A stretch of DNA of 64,000 nt from Pseudarthrobacter raffinosi (GTDB taxonomy: Bacteria; Actinomycetota; Actinomycetes; Actinomycetales; Micrococcaceae), in contig NZ_JAMXBH010000007.1 of the NCBI RefSeq assembly GCF_023913735.1, positions 62,001-126,000 of the forward strand, given 5' to 3'. Every line of letters starts with the position of its first letter. Position 1 is the first letter of the stretch. The notes below the pieces were generated by a model, which saw nothing but the letters and a program-made list of their open reading frames with translations, made no database searches and had not been told where the DNA came from. Below, piece by piece: positions 1 to 10,528 of the stretch. A program made the position numbers and the translations under genes.

Positions 1-789
1 ACGTTCACTCTCGGACCGTCGTACACCGTGGACGGCCAGACCTTCACAGACGCCTTTACCCATGGCACCGAAGAGCGCACGCTCGCCGGCATCCTGGGTT
101 GGTCAATGAACACCGGCACCGTGGCGGCCGGGTCGCGGCTGACCAAGGAACAACGGTACGACTGGCTTAAGAAATTCGGCATCGGCGAAGCCCCGGACAT
201 TGGATTGCCGGCTACGGCCTCCGGCATTCTCACACCGGCTGACCAGTGGGACGGCCGCCAGGAATACACGGTGCTGTTCGGCCAGGGCGTATCGCAGTCC
301 ACCCTGCAGACAGTCCGAGCCTTCCAGACGATCGCCAACAACGGTGTGATGCTCCAGCCGCGCCTGATTGACGCGTACGTTTCACCGGACGGAACAGAGG
401 AGAAAGTCGCCCCGCAGCCTTCCCGCCAGGTGGTGTCGGACGGCACCGCGCAGCAGGTCCAGGACATCCTGGAAAGCGCGGTGACCGAAGGCCAGATCAA
501 GGACGCCGCAATCGACGGATACCGGGTGGGGGCAAAAACCGGAACCTCTGAATCGCCGTGCGACGACGGGAAGTCAGGGTTCTGCGGCTACACCGCTTCC
601 ATTGTGGGGATGGCACCGATGGATGATCCCCGGTTTATTGTTGAGGTGGTACTGCAGCGTCCCAAGGGCAATATCTACGGCATTACGCAGGGGCCGGTGT
701 TCCGCTCGGTTATGAGCCAGGCACTGCGCACCTACAACGTCCAGCCGTCCGCGGGCGAACCGGCCAGGCTGCCGCAGTACGCCAAGTAG
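1..789 (+). CDS. ftsI: Penicillin-binding protein (FtsI/PBP2-type transpeptidase), C-terminal part
   Basis: Septal peptidoglycan transpeptidase that cross-links stem peptides at the division site. The reading frame is open from base 1, so the N-terminal half, including the SxxK serine, lies outside the window. Two of the three catalytic motifs are visible: SxN (Ser-Met-Asn, 103-111) and KTGT (535-546). Two cysteines, C-DDGKSGF-C, follow the KTG motif closely and could form a disulfide on the outer face; this is inference. The gene stands directly before murE, the normal place of ftsI in the actinobacterial dcw cluster, which is the basis for the symbol. The stop is TAG at 787-789. Confidence 0.93.
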   Translation, partial: TFTLGPSYTVDGQTFTDAFTHGTEERTLAGILGWSMNTGTVAAGSRLTKEQRYDWLKKFGIGEAPDIGLPATASGILTPADQWDGRQEYTVLFGQGVSQSTLQTVRAFQTIANNGVMLQPRLIDAYVSPDGTEEKVAPQPSRQVVSDGTAQQVQDILESAVTEGQIKDAAIDGYRVGAKTGTSESPCDDGKSGFCGYTASIVGMAPMDDPRFIVEVVLQRPKGNIYGITQGPVFRSVMSQALRTYNVQPSAGEPARLPQYAK

Positions 790-878
790 CATCAAGCCAG
801 GCAGCAGTTCCCTTATTGCCCGCAGCGGAAGCAGTCTCCCGCGGGCATGATCCACTAGTACCACCATCGGAGATTCCC

Positions 879-2519
879 TTGTCAGAGCAGAACGCATCAG
901 CCAGCAACGCGGGGCCGGCAGGGGCACCGGCCCCCGCTCGGTTCAGGCCTACGGCAGTTGCTGCGGTCCGCCTGGACACGATCGGCGACGCGATCGGTGT
1001 GCAGGTCCCGGGCGCCTCCGCTGCCGTCAGCGTCACGGGAATTTCACTGAACTCGCGAGCCGTGGAACAGGGCGACCTGTATGTGGCGCTGCCGGGTGCT
1101 TCCCGCCATGGCGCAGACTTCGTGTCGCAGGCGGTCGGCAGGGGAGCGGTGGCAGTCCTGACCGACGACGCCGGTGCACGCCTTCTCGCGCTGTCAGCGG
1201 ATACCGCCGTCCCCGTCCTGGTGGTGGACGGACCGCGCAACGTGGTGGGGCCGCTGTCCGCCATGATCTACCAGAGCCAGCCAGCAGTTGGGCGGACGCC
1301 GCGCTTGTATGGTGTAACGGGAACCAACGGCAAGACCACCACCACGTACTTCATCAACGCCTTGCTCCGTGCGCTCGGGCAGCAGACCGGCCTGATCGGA
1401 ACCATCGAAATCCTGGCCGGCGGAGAACCGGTTCCCAGCCTCCTGACCACGCCTGAGTCACCGGATCTCCACGGCTTGCTCGCCCTCATGCGGGAACGGG
1501 GACTGGACGCCGCGTCCATGGAAGTCTCCTCCCACGCCGTGTCCTTTCAGCGGGTGGACGGTGTGCACTTCGACGTTGCCGGTTTCACGAACCTGACGCA
1601 GGACCATCTGGATCTGCACGGCACCATGGAGGACTACTTCGCCACAAAGGCGGAACTGTTCACGCCGGGCCGTGCCCGCAGGGCTGTGGTGACGGTCGAC
1701 GACGAATGGGGCCGCAGGCTTGCGGCCACGGCACGGACCCCGGTCACCACCCTCTCGATGACAACCGGCGGAGCTCCCACCGACTGGACCGTAACGGCCA
1801 CCGCCGCGCGTGGGCTGGGTACCGACTTCAGCCTGCAGGGACCCGACGGCGTTACACTGAATGTCCACACCGGCCTGCCTGGCGCTTTCAACGTCGCCAA
1901 CGCCGCACTGGCCACCGTAATGGTCTTGGCCAGCGGAATGGACGCCGCCACCGTGCAGGCCGCCCTGGACCACCACGACCCGTTCACCGTGGCGGTACCG
2001 GGACGCATGCAGCTCGTATCCGAAGAACCGGCGGCTGTAGTGGACTTCGCCCACAACACTGATGCCCTGGCACGCGCACTGGAAGCGGTCAGGTCACCGC
2101 TGCCCGGCTCCCGGGTGATCGTGGTTTTCGGAGCCACCGGACAGCGCGACCAGGGCAAGCGTCCCGCCATGGGCGCCGTCGCAGCAAAGATGGCCGACAT
2201 CGTCATCGTCACGGATGACGACCCCCACGACGAAGACCCTGCAGCCATCAGGGCAGATGTGCTGGCGGGCGCACGGTCGGCGCGCGAACAGGAATCTCCG
2301 GAGTGTGTCATCGAAGAGGTTTATCCCCGCGACGCCGCCATCCGGCGCGCCGTGGAACTGGCCGGTCCGGCCGACACCATTCTTGTGGCCGGCCGCGGCC
2401 ATGAGGTCTGGCAGGAAGTCAAGGGCGTCAATCTTGCACTGGACGACCGTGTGGAACTGCGGAACGCCTTGACAGCCAGGGGATTCACCGTTCTCCGAGA
2501 CGACCGGATAGAGTCCTAG
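879..2519 (+). CDS. murE: UDP-N-acetylmuramoyl-tripeptide synthetase MurE
   Basis: Cytoplasmic Mur ligase that adds the third residue of the stem peptide to UDP-MurNAc-L-Ala-D-Glu using ATP. I chose TTG at 879 (546 aa) because GGAG at 869-872 lies six bases upstream; TTG at 816 would add 21 residues that look unlike a Mur N-terminus. The ATP loop reads GTNGKTTTT. The substrate-specificity motif at 2217-2228 reads Asp-Asp-Pro-His, whereas meso-diaminopimelate enzymes carry Asp-Asn-Pro-Arg. Loss of that arginine fits an L-lysine-adding enzyme and the Lys-type wall of Arthrobacter relatives. It is followed by murF after 6 bases. Confidence 0.95.
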   Translation: MSEQNASASNAGPAGAPAPARFRPTAVAAVRLDTIGDAIGVQVPGASAAVSVTGISLNSRAVEQGDLYVALPGASRHGADFVSQAVGRGAVAVLTDDAGARLLALSADTAVPVLVVDGPRNVVGPLSAMIYQSQPAVGRTPRLYGVTGTNGKTTTTYFINALLRALGQQTGLIGTIEILAGGEPVPSLLTTPESPDLHGLLALMRERGLDAASMEVSSHAVSFQRVDGVHFDVAGFTNLTQDHLDLHGTMEDYFATKAELFTPGRARRAVVTVDDEWGRRLAATARTPVTTLSMTTGGAPTDWTVTATAARGLGTDFSLQGPDGVTLNVHTGLPGAFNVANAALATVMVLASGMDAATVQAALDHHDPFTVAVPGRMQLVSEEPAAVVDFAHNTDALARALEAVRSPLPGSRVIVVFGATGQRDQGKRPAMGAVAAKMADIVIVTDDDPHDEDPAAIRADVLAGARSAREQESPECVIEEVYPRDAAIRRAVELAGPADTILVAGRGHEVWQEVKGVNLALDDRVELRNALTARGFTVLRDDRIES

Positions 2520-2525
2520 ACCGAG

Positions 2526-3992
2526 ATGATTGCACTTACTGCGGCGGAAATCGCCGATATCACACACGGACGCCTGAACGCCGATCCGGGGATCACGCCC
2601 CTTTCGGTGGTCACCGATTCGCGCGAGGCTGCCGCCGGGTCGCTATACGTGGCGAAACCTGGCGAGCACGCTGATGGCCACGACTTCGTTGCCGCCGCCT
2701 TCAGCCGGGGTGCGGTGCTGGTCCTCGCCGAGCGCCCCGTAACGGGCCCGGACGGCGTCAACTATCCGGCCGTCCTGGTAGAGGATGCCGTGCTGGCCAT
2801 GGGCGCGCTGGCCGCCGAAGCGGTCCGTCGGATCCGCCTGGCCCGTTCTGCCGCAGGCGACCCCCTGACCGTCATCGGGATCACCGGTTCCGCCGGGAAG
2901 ACCACCACGAAGGACCTCCTCGCCGGCATCCTCACCCAGCAGGGCGCGACCGTTGCCCCGCAGGGGTCCTACAACGGCGAGGTGGGCGTACCGCTCACCG
3001 TCTTCCTCGCCGACACCCAAACGCGGTACCTGGTGATCGAGATGGGCGCCACAGGCATCGGGCACATTCGCTACCTGGCCGACATGGTGAGGCCTGACAT
3101 CGGCGTCGTCCTCGGCATCGGCACTGCCCACGCCGGGGAGTTCGGCGGTGTGGACAACATTGCCCAGGCCAAGGGCGAACTGGTGGAGGCCCTCGCCGCC
3201 GGCGGCACCGCCGTCATCAACCTCGACGACGACCGCGTCGCTGCCATGCGCAGCCGCACCGCCGCCACCGTGCTGGGCTTCTCGGCCGAAGGACGCCCTG
3301 ACGCGACCGTTCGGGCCGAGAATCCGGACACAAACGCTGAGGGCAACCCGGAATTCGAGCTCGTCCTGCCCGGCGCCGAAACAGGCCTGCACGTCAGCAG
3401 CCGCCTCATCGGCGCCCACCACACCGGCAACCTCCTCGCCGCAGCAGCGGCCGCGCACGCGGCCGGAGTGTCCGGCAAGGACATCGCCGTATCGCTGAGC
3501 ACACAGTCAGCAGCCAGCCGTTGGCGGATGGAACGCACTGAACGTGCTGACGGCGTGACCATCATCAACGACGCCTACAACGCCAACCCGGAGTCCATGC
3601 GGGCGGCCCTGCGCACGCTGGCCGACCTTGGCCGCGGACGGCGCACCTGGGCCGTCCTGGGCGCGATGCTGGAACTGGGACCCGATTCAATCCGTGAACA
3701 CACCGTCGTGGGCACCCAGGTGGTCCGCCTGAACATTTCCCGGCTGGTCGTCGTCGGCCGCGAAGCCCGCGCACTTTACGTTTCCGCCGTCCAGGAGGGT
3801 TCCTGGGGCGACGAATGCGTCTTTGCCGAAACCGCCGAGGACGCCTATGTGCTCCTCAACGCCGAGCTTGAGCCCGGCGACCTGGTGCTTTTCAAGTCGT
3901 CCAACAGCGTTGGACTGCGGCACCTGGGCGATCGGATAGCATTACCCCCACAATCCACGGAACCCACCGATGAAGGGAGCGAGCTGCTGTGA
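2526..3992 (+). CDS. murF: UDP-N-acetylmuramoyl-tripeptide--D-alanyl-D-alanine ligase MurF
   Basis: Last cytoplasmic Mur ligase; it joins the D-Ala-D-Ala dipeptide to the UDP-MurNAc tripeptide with ATP. The 488-residue protein has the three-domain Mur layout: an N-terminal UDP-binding domain, a central ATPase with the loop [10 protein letters not shown] near residue 125, and a C-terminal domain with the conserved [11 protein letters not shown] stretch. It starts with ATG 6 bases after murE, and its stop overlaps the GTG of mraY in the sequence GTGA, so translational coupling is likely. Confidence 0.96.
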   Translation: MIALTAAEIADITHGRLNADPGITPLSVVTDSREAAAGSLYVAKPGEHADGHDFVAAAFSRGAVLVLAERPVTGPDGVNYPAVLVEDAVLAMGALAAEAVRRIRLARSAAGDPLTVIGITGSAGKTTTKDLLAGILTQQGATVAPQGSYNGEVGVPLTVFLADTQTRYLVIEMGATGIGHIRYLADMVRPDIGVVLGIGTAHAGEFGGVDNIAQAKGELVEALAAGGTAVINLDDDRVAAMRSRTAATVLGFSAEGRPDATVRAENPDTNAEGNPEFELVLPGAETGLHVSSRLIGAHHTGNLLAAAAAAHAAGVSGKDIAVSLSTQSAASRWRMERTERADGVTIINDAYNANPESMRAALRTLADLGRGRRTWAVLGAMLELGPDSIREHTVVGTQVVRLNISRLVVVGREARALYVSAVQEGSWGDECVFAETAEDAYVLLNAELEPGDLVLFKSSNSVGLRHLGDRIALPPQSTEPTDEGSELL

Positions 3993-5098
3993 TTGCACTA
4001 CTGATCGGCGCAGGACTTGCCCTGCTATTTGCCTTGGTGGGAACGCCGCTGTTTATCCGCTTGCTTGTCCGCAAGAGCTACGGCCAATTCATCCGTGATG
4101 ACGGACCCACGTCCCACCACACCAAACGCGGTACGCCCACCATGGGCGGCACCGTGGTGGTGGGTGCGGTCCTGCTCAGCTACGGGCTGACCCACCTGAT
4201 TATGTGGATGATGAACCCGGACTCGTCAGGCCCCTCCGCCTCGGCACTGATCCTGCTCTTCCTGATGGTCGGCATGGGGCTGGTGGGCTTCCTGGACGAT
4301 TTCATCAAAATCTCCCGCCAGCGGAGCCTTGGCCTGGACGCGAAGGCCAAGCTCATCCTCCAGGCCGCGGTAGGCATAGCCTTCGCCATCCTGGCCCTGA
4401 ACTTTCCCGACCCGGACGGCCTTACGCCGGCCTCGACCAAAATCTCCCTGGTCCGCGACATTCCCTGGCTGGACCTGGCCTTCGCGGGCACGGTGGTCGG
4501 CGCAATCCTCTTTGTCCTCTGGTCCAACCTGATCGTCACGGCGGCGACCAACGGCGTGAACCTGACGGACGGCCTGGACGGTCTCGCTGCCGGTGCCTCG
4601 GTCATGGTCTTCGGTGCCTACACGCTGATGGGCATCTGGCAGAACAACCAGGCCTGCGGGTCACCGAGGGAAGCCGGCAGCGGCTGCTATTCCGTCCGCG
4701 ACCCCCTGGACCTGGCGCTCCTGGCAGCCATCCTGAGCGCCGCCCTCGTGGGATTCCTCTGGTGGAATACCTCCCCGGCCAAGATCTTTATGGGTGACAC
4801 CGGGTCATTGGCCATCGGCGGCGCGGTCGCCGGCTTCGCCATCCTGTCGCGGACGGAACTGCTGCTGGGAATCATCGGCGGCCTGTTCGTCCTGATTACC
4901 CTGTCCGTGATCATCCAGGTGGGCTACTTCAAGGCCACCGGCGGTAAACGCGTCTTCAAGATGGCACCGCTGCAGCACCACTTCGAACTCAAGGGCTGGG
5001 CAGAAGTCACGGTGGTGGTCCGGTTCTGGATCCTGGGCGGGCTCTTCGTGGCCGTGGGCCTGGGTGTCTTCTACGCTGAATGGGTTGTGCTCCTGTGA
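3989..5098 (+). CDS. mraY: Phospho-N-acetylmuramoyl-pentapeptide transferase MraY
   Basis: Integral membrane enzyme that transfers phospho-MurNAc-pentapeptide to undecaprenyl phosphate and so makes lipid I. The 369-residue protein has about ten hydrophobic helices. Conserved family motifs are visible: the aspartates of [12 protein letters not shown], the GDTGSLA loop and the histidine-rich APLQHHFE segment near the C-terminus. The GTG start at 3989 overlaps the murF stop by four bases, and its own stop overlaps the GTG of murD in the same GTGA arrangement. Confidence 0.97.
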   Translation: MIALLIGAGLALLFALVGTPLFIRLLVRKSYGQFIRDDGPTSHHTKRGTPTMGGTVVVGAVLLSYGLTHLIMWMMNPDSSGPSASALILLFLMVGMGLVGFLDDFIKISRQRSLGLDAKAKLILQAAVGIAFAILALNFPDPDGLTPASTKISLVRDIPWLDLAFAGTVVGAILFVLWSNLIVTAATNGVNLTDGLDGLAAGASVMVFGAYTLMGIWQNNQACGSPREAGSGCYSVRDPLDLALLAAILSAALVGFLWWNTSPAKIFMGDTGSLAIGGAVAGFAILSRTELLLGIIGGLFVLITLSVIIQVGYFKATGGKRVFKMAPLQHHFELKGWAEVTVVVRFWILGGLFVAVGLGVFYAEWVVLL

Positions 5099-6657
5099 CT
5101 GTTTCTCCCCGCCTGCAAGACCTGGTCAGTTGGGATTCTGACTGGGAAGGGCTGCGCGTTGCAGTCACCGGCATCGGAGTATCCGGGTTCGCCGCGGCAG
5201 ATACTCTCATCGAACTCGGTGCCCGGGTGGTGGTGGTTGATGCCGCCATGTCCGAGACAGCTAAGGCACAGGCCGACACCCTGAAGATCGTCGGCGCCGT
5301 CGACGTGCTCCTGGGCGAGGAAGCCGTCAACAGGATCCCCAAGATCGAAGGCAGCTTCCCCGACCTCATCGTGACCTCGCCGGGTTGGCGGCCTGACCAG
5401 GCGCTCCTGGCGGCCGCTGCGCGCGCCCACATTCCGGTCTGGGGCGACGTCGAGCTTGCCTGGCGCCTGCGGGTCCGGGCCGGGCACAAGACCGCTGACT
5501 GGCTGACCATCACCGGCACCAACGGCAAGACCACCACTGTGGGCCTGACAGCGTCGATGCTGCAGGCCGCCGGCCTGAAGGCCATCGCGGTCGGCAACGT
5601 GGGCACCCCCATCCTGGACGCCCTCCGCGACCCCGTGGAATACGACGTCTTCGCGGTTGAACTATCCAGCTTCCAGCTGCACTGGGCTGAAACGCTGTCG
5701 CCGGTGGCCAGCGTCTGCCTGAACGTGGCTGAGGACCACGTTGACTGGCATGGTTCCTACAATTCCTACCTCGCGGACAAGGCCAAGGTCTATGCGCGGA
5801 CCCAGAAGGCCTGCATCTTCAACGCGGAACAGATCGAGACCGAACGGATGGTTGAGGACGCGGACGTTGTGGAGGGCTGCCGGGCCGTCGGCTTCACCAC
5901 ACTAACGCCGGCCATCAGCATGCTCGGCGTGGTGGAGGGCCTGCTCGTGGACCGCGCGTTTATCGAGGAACGCAGGGACAGCGCCGCCGAGCTGGCTTCG
6001 ATGACCGACCTGGGGCAGTTTGCGCCCAGGCACATGGTGGCGAACGCCCTTGCGGCTGCAGCCCTGGTCCGGGCATACGGTGTGGATGCGAAGGCCGTGC
6101 GCCAGGGCATCCAGGACTACGTGCCGGGGAACCACCGCATCCAGCCGGTCGCCAAGCAGAACGGCGTGCTCTGGGTTAACGATTCCAAGGCCACCAACCC
6201 GCACGCAGCAGCCGCGTCACTGGCCACCTTTGAAAACGTCATCTGGATCGCGGGCGGCCTGTCCAAGGGCGTCAGCTACGACCACCTGGTCCGGGACCAC
6301 GCCGCCCGGCTCAAGGCTGTTGTGCTCATCGGTACGGACACCGCCGCGCTGGCGGACGCCTTGCAGCGACACGCGCCGGATGTCCCCGTGATCACGACGC
6401 CGCCGGGCGACACTGAAAATATGCAGACTGCCGCAACGGGCGGGGCCACCACGGGCAGCTCGCCGGATTCCGGTGCGGCCGTGATGTCCCGGGCCGTTGC
6501 GTCAGCGGCGCAGCTGGCGGCATCAGGCGACACCGTGCTGATGGCCCCGGCAGCTGCTTCCATGGATCAGTTCTCTTCCTATGCTCACCGCGGCGACGCC
6601 TTTATTGAAGCTGTCCGCGAGCTGGTGGAAGGGCAGGCCCAGACCGGCGAGGAGTAA
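5095..6657 (+). CDS. murD: UDP-N-acetylmuramoyl-L-alanine--D-glutamate ligase MurD
   Basis: Adds D-glutamate to UDP-MurNAc-L-Ala in the cytoplasm. I chose GTG at 5095 (520 aa) because it overlaps the mraY stop as GTGA, repeating the murF-mraY junction; ATG at 5080 would add only five residues inside mraY. The ATP loop is [10 protein letters not shown], and the C-terminal domain has the typical [10 protein letters not shown] motif. A low-complexity Gly/Ala/Thr stretch around 6420-6480 inside the C-terminal domain makes this MurD somewhat longer than the roughly 440 residues seen in enterobacteria. Confidence 0.95.
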   Translation: MTVSPRLQDLVSWDSDWEGLRVAVTGIGVSGFAAADTLIELGARVVVVDAAMSETAKAQADTLKIVGAVDVLLGEEAVNRIPKIEGSFPDLIVTSPGWRPDQALLAAAARAHIPVWGDVELAWRLRVRAGHKTADWLTITGTNGKTTTVGLTASMLQAAGLKAIAVGNVGTPILDALRDPVEYDVFAVELSSFQLHWAETLSPVASVCLNVAEDHVDWHGSYNSYLADKAKVYARTQKACIFNAEQIETERMVEDADVVEGCRAVGFTTLTPAISMLGVVEGLLVDRAFIEERRDSAAELASMTDLGQFAPRHMVANALAAAALVRAYGVDAKAVRQGIQDYVPGNHRIQPVAKQNGVLWVNDSKATNPHAAAASLATFENVIWIAGGLSKGVSYDHLVRDHAARLKAVVLIGTDTAALADALQRHAPDVPVITTPPGDTENMQTAATGGATTGSSPDSGAAVMSRAVASAAQLAASGDTVLMAPAAASMDQFSSYAHRGDAFIEAVRELVEGQAQTGEE

Positions 6658-6659
6658 CA

Positions 6660-8048
6660 ATGGTCAGCACGCCCACCCGGTCGCCGGCGTCCCGGCCGCG
6701 CGCCGGGAAACCCGCTTCGCCCGTAAAGTCCACCATCACCCTGCCGGACCGGATCCGGGACTGGTACCAGGCCTTCTGGTCCACGCTGGAAGGAACCGGC
6801 ACCTCCAAGAACGGCTCAACGTATTACCTGATCCTTGGTTCCACGCTGGCCCTGACCGCCATCGGCATCATGATGGTGCTGTCGGCCTCCAGCGTCGAAT
6901 CCATCGCTGCGGGAAAGTCGCCCTACGGCGACGCCCTCAAGCAGGGGATGTTCGCCGCCATCGGCATCTTCACCATGTTTGTCCTCTCCCGCATCAACGT
7001 GGTCTGGCTGAAGCGGCTGGCATGGCCGGGGCTGGGCGGGGCCCTTGTCCTCCTGGTCCTGGTGCAGCTGATCGGAGACGAAGTCAACGGCAACAAGAAC
7101 TGGATCGACCTGGGCGGCATCACCTTCCAGCCGTCCGAGGCGTCCAAGCTGACTCTGGCGCTGTGGATGGCCACTGTCCTGGCCAGGAAAGGGAAGCTGC
7201 TGCGGCGCTGGCCCCACGTGCTGATCCCGGCCGTGCCGCTGGCGGGCGGGGTCATCGGCCTGGTCCTGCTGGGCAATGACCTGGGCACCGCCATGATCAT
7301 CATGATGATCACTGCTGCCGCCCTCTTCTTCGCGGGAGTACCGCTGTACCTGTTCGGGTTCGCCGCACTGGCCGCAGCCGCCGGCACGGCCGTCATGGCC
7401 ATCACCAGCTCAAACCGCATGTGCCGCATCACCTCGTGGTGGACGGGCCAGTCCTGTGCCGACGGCATTGACGCCAACTACCAGGCCACGAATGGGCTCT
7501 ACGGGCTTGCGTCCGGCGGCTGGTTCGGCGTCGGCCTCGGCCAAAGCCGGCAGAAGTACAGCTGGATCCCGGAAGCCCATAACGACTTCATCTTCGCCAT
7601 CATCGGCGAGGAACTCGGCCTGGTGGGCACCGTCGTCGTGCTTGTCCTTTTTGCCATCCTTGGCGCCGCCATCTACCGCGTAGTGGTGGCGCAGGAGGAT
7701 ATGTTCCACCGGGTGCTGGCCGGCACCATCATGGTGTGGCTGCTGGGGCAGGCCACGGTCAACATGGCCGTGGTGACGGGGCTGATGCCGGTGATCGGCG
7801 TACCGCTGCCGTTCATTTCCTACGGCGGTTCGGCACTGCTGATGTCGCTCTGCGCCGTGGGGGTGGTGCTCTCGCTTGCCCGCGAACAGATGGCGCCTGC
7901 CCTCAGGCCGAAGAAACTGCTCAAATTCGGCGCCAAGAAGGCCGGGGGATCGGCTGGCCGCAAACCTGCTGGCCGGAAAACCGCCGGCACGACAACCGCT
8001 GCCCGCAAAACCGCCAGCCCCACAACAACCGCAAGAAAGCGTACGTAG
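6660..8048 (+). CDS. ftsW: Septal peptidoglycan polymerase FtsW (SEDS family)
   Basis: SEDS-family membrane glycosyltransferase that polymerises lipid II at the septum together with the ftsI product. The 462-residue protein has about ten membrane helices and the SEDS signatures GNDLGTAM and PLPFISYGGSAL. It carries a cytoplasmic N-terminal extension of about 50 residues and a C-terminal tail of about 45 residues rich in Lys, Ala and Thr. Such basic tails are common in actinobacterial FtsW and in mycobacteria contact FtsZ; that role here is inferred. It starts 2 bases after the murD stop. Confidence 0.95.
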   Translation: MVSTPTRSPASRPRAGKPASPVKSTITLPDRIRDWYQAFWSTLEGTGTSKNGSTYYLILGSTLALTAIGIMMVLSASSVESIAAGKSPYGDALKQGMFAAIGIFTMFVLSRINVVWLKRLAWPGLGGALVLLVLVQLIGDEVNGNKNWIDLGGITFQPSEASKLTLALWMATVLARKGKLLRRWPHVLIPAVPLAGGVIGLVLLGNDLGTAMIIMMITAAALFFAGVPLYLFGFAALAAAAGTAVMAITSSNRMCRITSWWTGQSCADGIDANYQATNGLYGLASGGWFGVGLGQSRQKYSWIPEAHNDFIFAIIGEELGLVGTVVVLVLFAILGAAIYRVVVAQEDMFHRVLAGTIMVWLLGQATVNMAVVTGLMPVIGVPLPFISYGGSALLMSLCAVGVVLSLAREQMAPALRPKKLLKFGAKKAGGSAGRKPAGRKTAGTTTAARKTASPTTTARKRT

Positions 8049-8054
8049 CACCAG

Positions 8055-9155
8055 ATGACTTCCCAGAACCTGTCCATTGTCCTGGCGGGCGGCGGAACCG
8101 CCGGCCACATCAGCCCACTTCTGGCCATCGCGGCCGCCCTGCGTGCCGCCGTGCCCGGCGCCAGGCTGCTCGCCGTCGGCACGCCCGCCGGCATGGAAAC
8201 CCGGCTGGTGCCCGCCGCCGGCCTTGAACTGGCCACCATCGACCGGGTGCCGTTTCCGCGGGAACCTTCCATTGACCTCCTCAAGCTGCCCGCACGGCTG
8301 GCCGGGGCGGTCAGGCAGTCCGGACGCATCCTCGACGACGCCTCGGCCGACGTCCTGGTGGGCGTCGGCGGCTATGTCTGCACACCCCTGTACCTCGCCG
8401 CCCGGCGCCGGGGAATCCCCATCGTGATCCATGAGGCCAATACCAGGCCCGGCCTGGCCAACCGGGTGGGATCGTTCCTGACCCATCACGTCGCCACCGC
8501 CTTCGACACCACGCGCCTGCGTCACGCCCGCCATGTGGGCATGCCCATGCGGACCGAAATCTCCAGCCTGGACCGGGACACTGCCCGCGCCGCCGCCCGC
8601 GAAGAACTGGGCCTGGATCCCACCTCGCCCACGCTGATTGTGACCGGCGGTTCCTCCGGCGCCCAGAGCATCAACCGCGCGGTCGCTGCCGCCGTCCAGG
8701 ACCTTGGCGCGGCGGGGATCCAGACACTCCACATCACCGGCCGCGGCAAGACGGTTTTGGGGCCCGACGGCGGCCCGCTCGCCGCGCCGGGCTACCGGCA
8801 GCTGGAGTACGTGGACGGCATGGAACGGGTGTACGCAGCCGCGGACGTGCTGCTGGCGCGGTCCGGAGCGGCCACGGTCTGCGAAGTGGCCGCCGTGGGA
8901 GTGCCGGCAGTGTTTGTCCCGCTGCCCATCGGCAACGGCGAGCAGGCGCTCAACGCGGCGGGGCTCGTGAACGCCGGTGGCGCACTCCTGGTCCAGGATA
9001 AGGACTTCACCGCGCAGTGGGTGGCCGGTATGCTTATCCCCCTGGTCACCGACCCCGGCCGCCTGGCCACCATGGCCGCCAGCTCGCGCCGCCTTGGCAT
9101 CAGAAACGCCGATCAGCGCATGGCTGACCTTGTCCTGGAAGCGGTATCCGCATGA
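8055..9155 (+). CDS. murG: UDP-GlcNAc--lipid I N-acetylglucosaminyltransferase MurG
   Basis: Peripheral membrane glycosyltransferase that adds GlcNAc to lipid I and gives lipid II. The 366-residue protein has the GT28 fold. The N-terminal glycine-rich loop GGGTAGHI (residues about 11-18) and the C-terminal donor-site segment around RSGAATVCE are present. It starts with ATG 6 bases after ftsW and overlaps the start of murC by four bases (ATGA). Confidence 0.96.
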   Translation: MTSQNLSIVLAGGGTAGHISPLLAIAAALRAAVPGARLLAVGTPAGMETRLVPAAGLELATIDRVPFPREPSIDLLKLPARLAGAVRQSGRILDDASADVLVGVGGYVCTPLYLAARRRGIPIVIHEANTRPGLANRVGSFLTHHVATAFDTTRLRHARHVGMPMRTEISSLDRDTARAAAREELGLDPTSPTLIVTGGSSGAQSINRAVAAAVQDLGAAGIQTLHITGRGKTVLGPDGGPLAAPGYRQLEYVDGMERVYAAADVLLARSGAATVCEVAAVGVPAVFVPLPIGNGEQALNAAGLVNAGGALLVQDKDFTAQWVAGMLIPLVTDPGRLATMAASSRRLGIRNADQRMADLVLEAVSA

Positions 9156-10528
9156 TCCCCACAAACATCCGCAGCCAGGAGTCCCTGGGCCGAGTACATT
9201 TCATCGGCATCGGCGGGGTGGGAATGTCCGCCGTGGCCCGCATCATGGTGGCCCGCGGCGTCGCCGTCAGCGGATCGGATGCCAAGGACCTTCCGGTGAT
9301 GGCGGAGCTGGCTGCCGCCGGCGCGAGGATCGCCGCCGGATACGCCGCAGCCAACCTGGGCAATGCCCAGACCGTGGTGGCCGGCTCGGCGATCCGTGCG
9401 GACAACCCCGAACTGGTGGCCGCGCGTGCGGCGGGCCTGCCCGTGCTGCACCGCTCGGAGGCGCTGGCGGCCACCATGGGGGACGACCTCGTAGTGACCG
9501 TGGCAGGCACTCACGGCAAGTCCACCACCACCTCCATGATCACCGTCCTGCTCCAGGGCGCCGGGATGGATCCGTCGTTTGCGATCGGCGCCAACGTGCC
9601 TGCGCTCGGCGTCAATGCCGCCCACGGCACGTCAGGGGTCTTTGTGGCCGAAGCGGACGAGTCCGACGGCTCCTTCCTGAACTACCGGCCAAAGATTGCC
9701 GTGGTCACCAACGTCGAACCCGATCACCTGGACCACTACGGCACCGCAGAGGCCGTCTACGAGTCCTTCGACCGCTTTACGGCGCTGCTTCCGGCCGACG
9801 GCGTCCTGATTACCTGCGCTGACGACGCCGGCGCCGCAGCCCTGGCAGAGCGCACGCTCGCCCGCGGCAACACCAGGGTGGTGCTGTACGGCACCTCGGA
9901 CGGGTCGGACCTGGTGCTGCACGACGGCGGCCCGGGGGACGTGGCGGTTTCCTCACCGGCCGGGCGGTTCGCCCTGGACCTGCAGGTCCCGGGTAGGCAC
10001 AACGCGCTGAACGCCGCCGCCGCCGTCGCCGTCGCGCTGGAGCTGGGGGTCGACGCCGACGCTGCCGCGCGTGCCCTGGCGCACTTCGCGGGCGCTTCGC
10101 GGCGCTTTGAACTGAAAGGGGAGGCGCGCGGCGTGCGCGTCTATGACGACTACGCCCACCACCCCACCGAAGTCCGGGCCGCCCTGACGGCTGCACGGTC
10201 AGTGGCCGGCGGGCACCGCGTCCATGTTTTGTTCCAGCCGCACCTGTTCTCCCGCACCAGGGAGTTTGCCAGGGAGTTCGCAGATGCGCTGAACCTGGCA
10301 GACACGGCCCTGGTCCTGGACATATACCCCGCGCGCGAAGATCCCATCCCCGGAGTCAGCAGCCAGCTCATCGCCGAGCACCTGTCGCCCGGCGGACGCC
10401 TGGTGGAGCCGGGCGGGGCGGTTGCTGCCCTTACGGACGCCGCCGGGCCCGGCGACATCATCCTGACCGTCGGGGCAGGGGATGTCACGGCTTTCGGACC
10501 GCAGATCGTGCAGGCTCTCAGTGGGTAG
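9152..10528 (+). CDS. murC: UDP-N-acetylmuramate--L-alanine ligase MurC
   Basis: First Mur ligase; it attaches L-alanine to UDP-MurNAc using ATP. The 458-residue protein has an N-terminal Rossmann motif (GIGGVGMS, about residues 19-26), the ATP loop [10 protein letters not shown] and the C-terminal [10 protein letters not shown] motif. The ATG overlaps the murG stop. Its stop TAG at 10526-10528 lies inside the first codons of ftsQ. No ddl gene follows, unlike the E. coli order. Confidence 0.97.
   Translation: MIPTNIRSQESLGRVHFIGIGGVGMSAVARIMVARGVAVSGSDAKDLPVMAELAAAGARIAAGYAAANLGNAQTVVAGSAIRADNPELVAARAAGLPVLHRSEALAATMGDDLVVTVAGTHGKSTTTSMITVLLQGAGMDPSFAIGANVPALGVNAAHGTSGVFVAEADESDGSFLNYRPKIAVVTNVEPDHLDHYGTAEAVYESFDRFTALLPADGVLITCADDAGAAALAERTLARGNTRVVLYGTSDGSDLVLHDGGPGDVAVSSPAGRFALDLQVPGRHNALNAAAAVAVALELGVDADAAARALAHFAGASRRFELKGEARGVRVYDDYAHHPTEVRAALTAARSVAGGHRVHVLFQPHLFSRTREFAREFADALNLADTALVLDIYPAREDPIPGVSSQLIAEHLSPGGRLVEPGGAVAALTDAAGPGDIILTVGAGDVTAFGPQIVQALSG

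Noticed and set aside
816-878. Longer MurE start at TTG 816
   Set aside because: No ribosome site, and the added residues do not resemble a Mur N-terminus; TTG 879 has GGAG six bases upstream.
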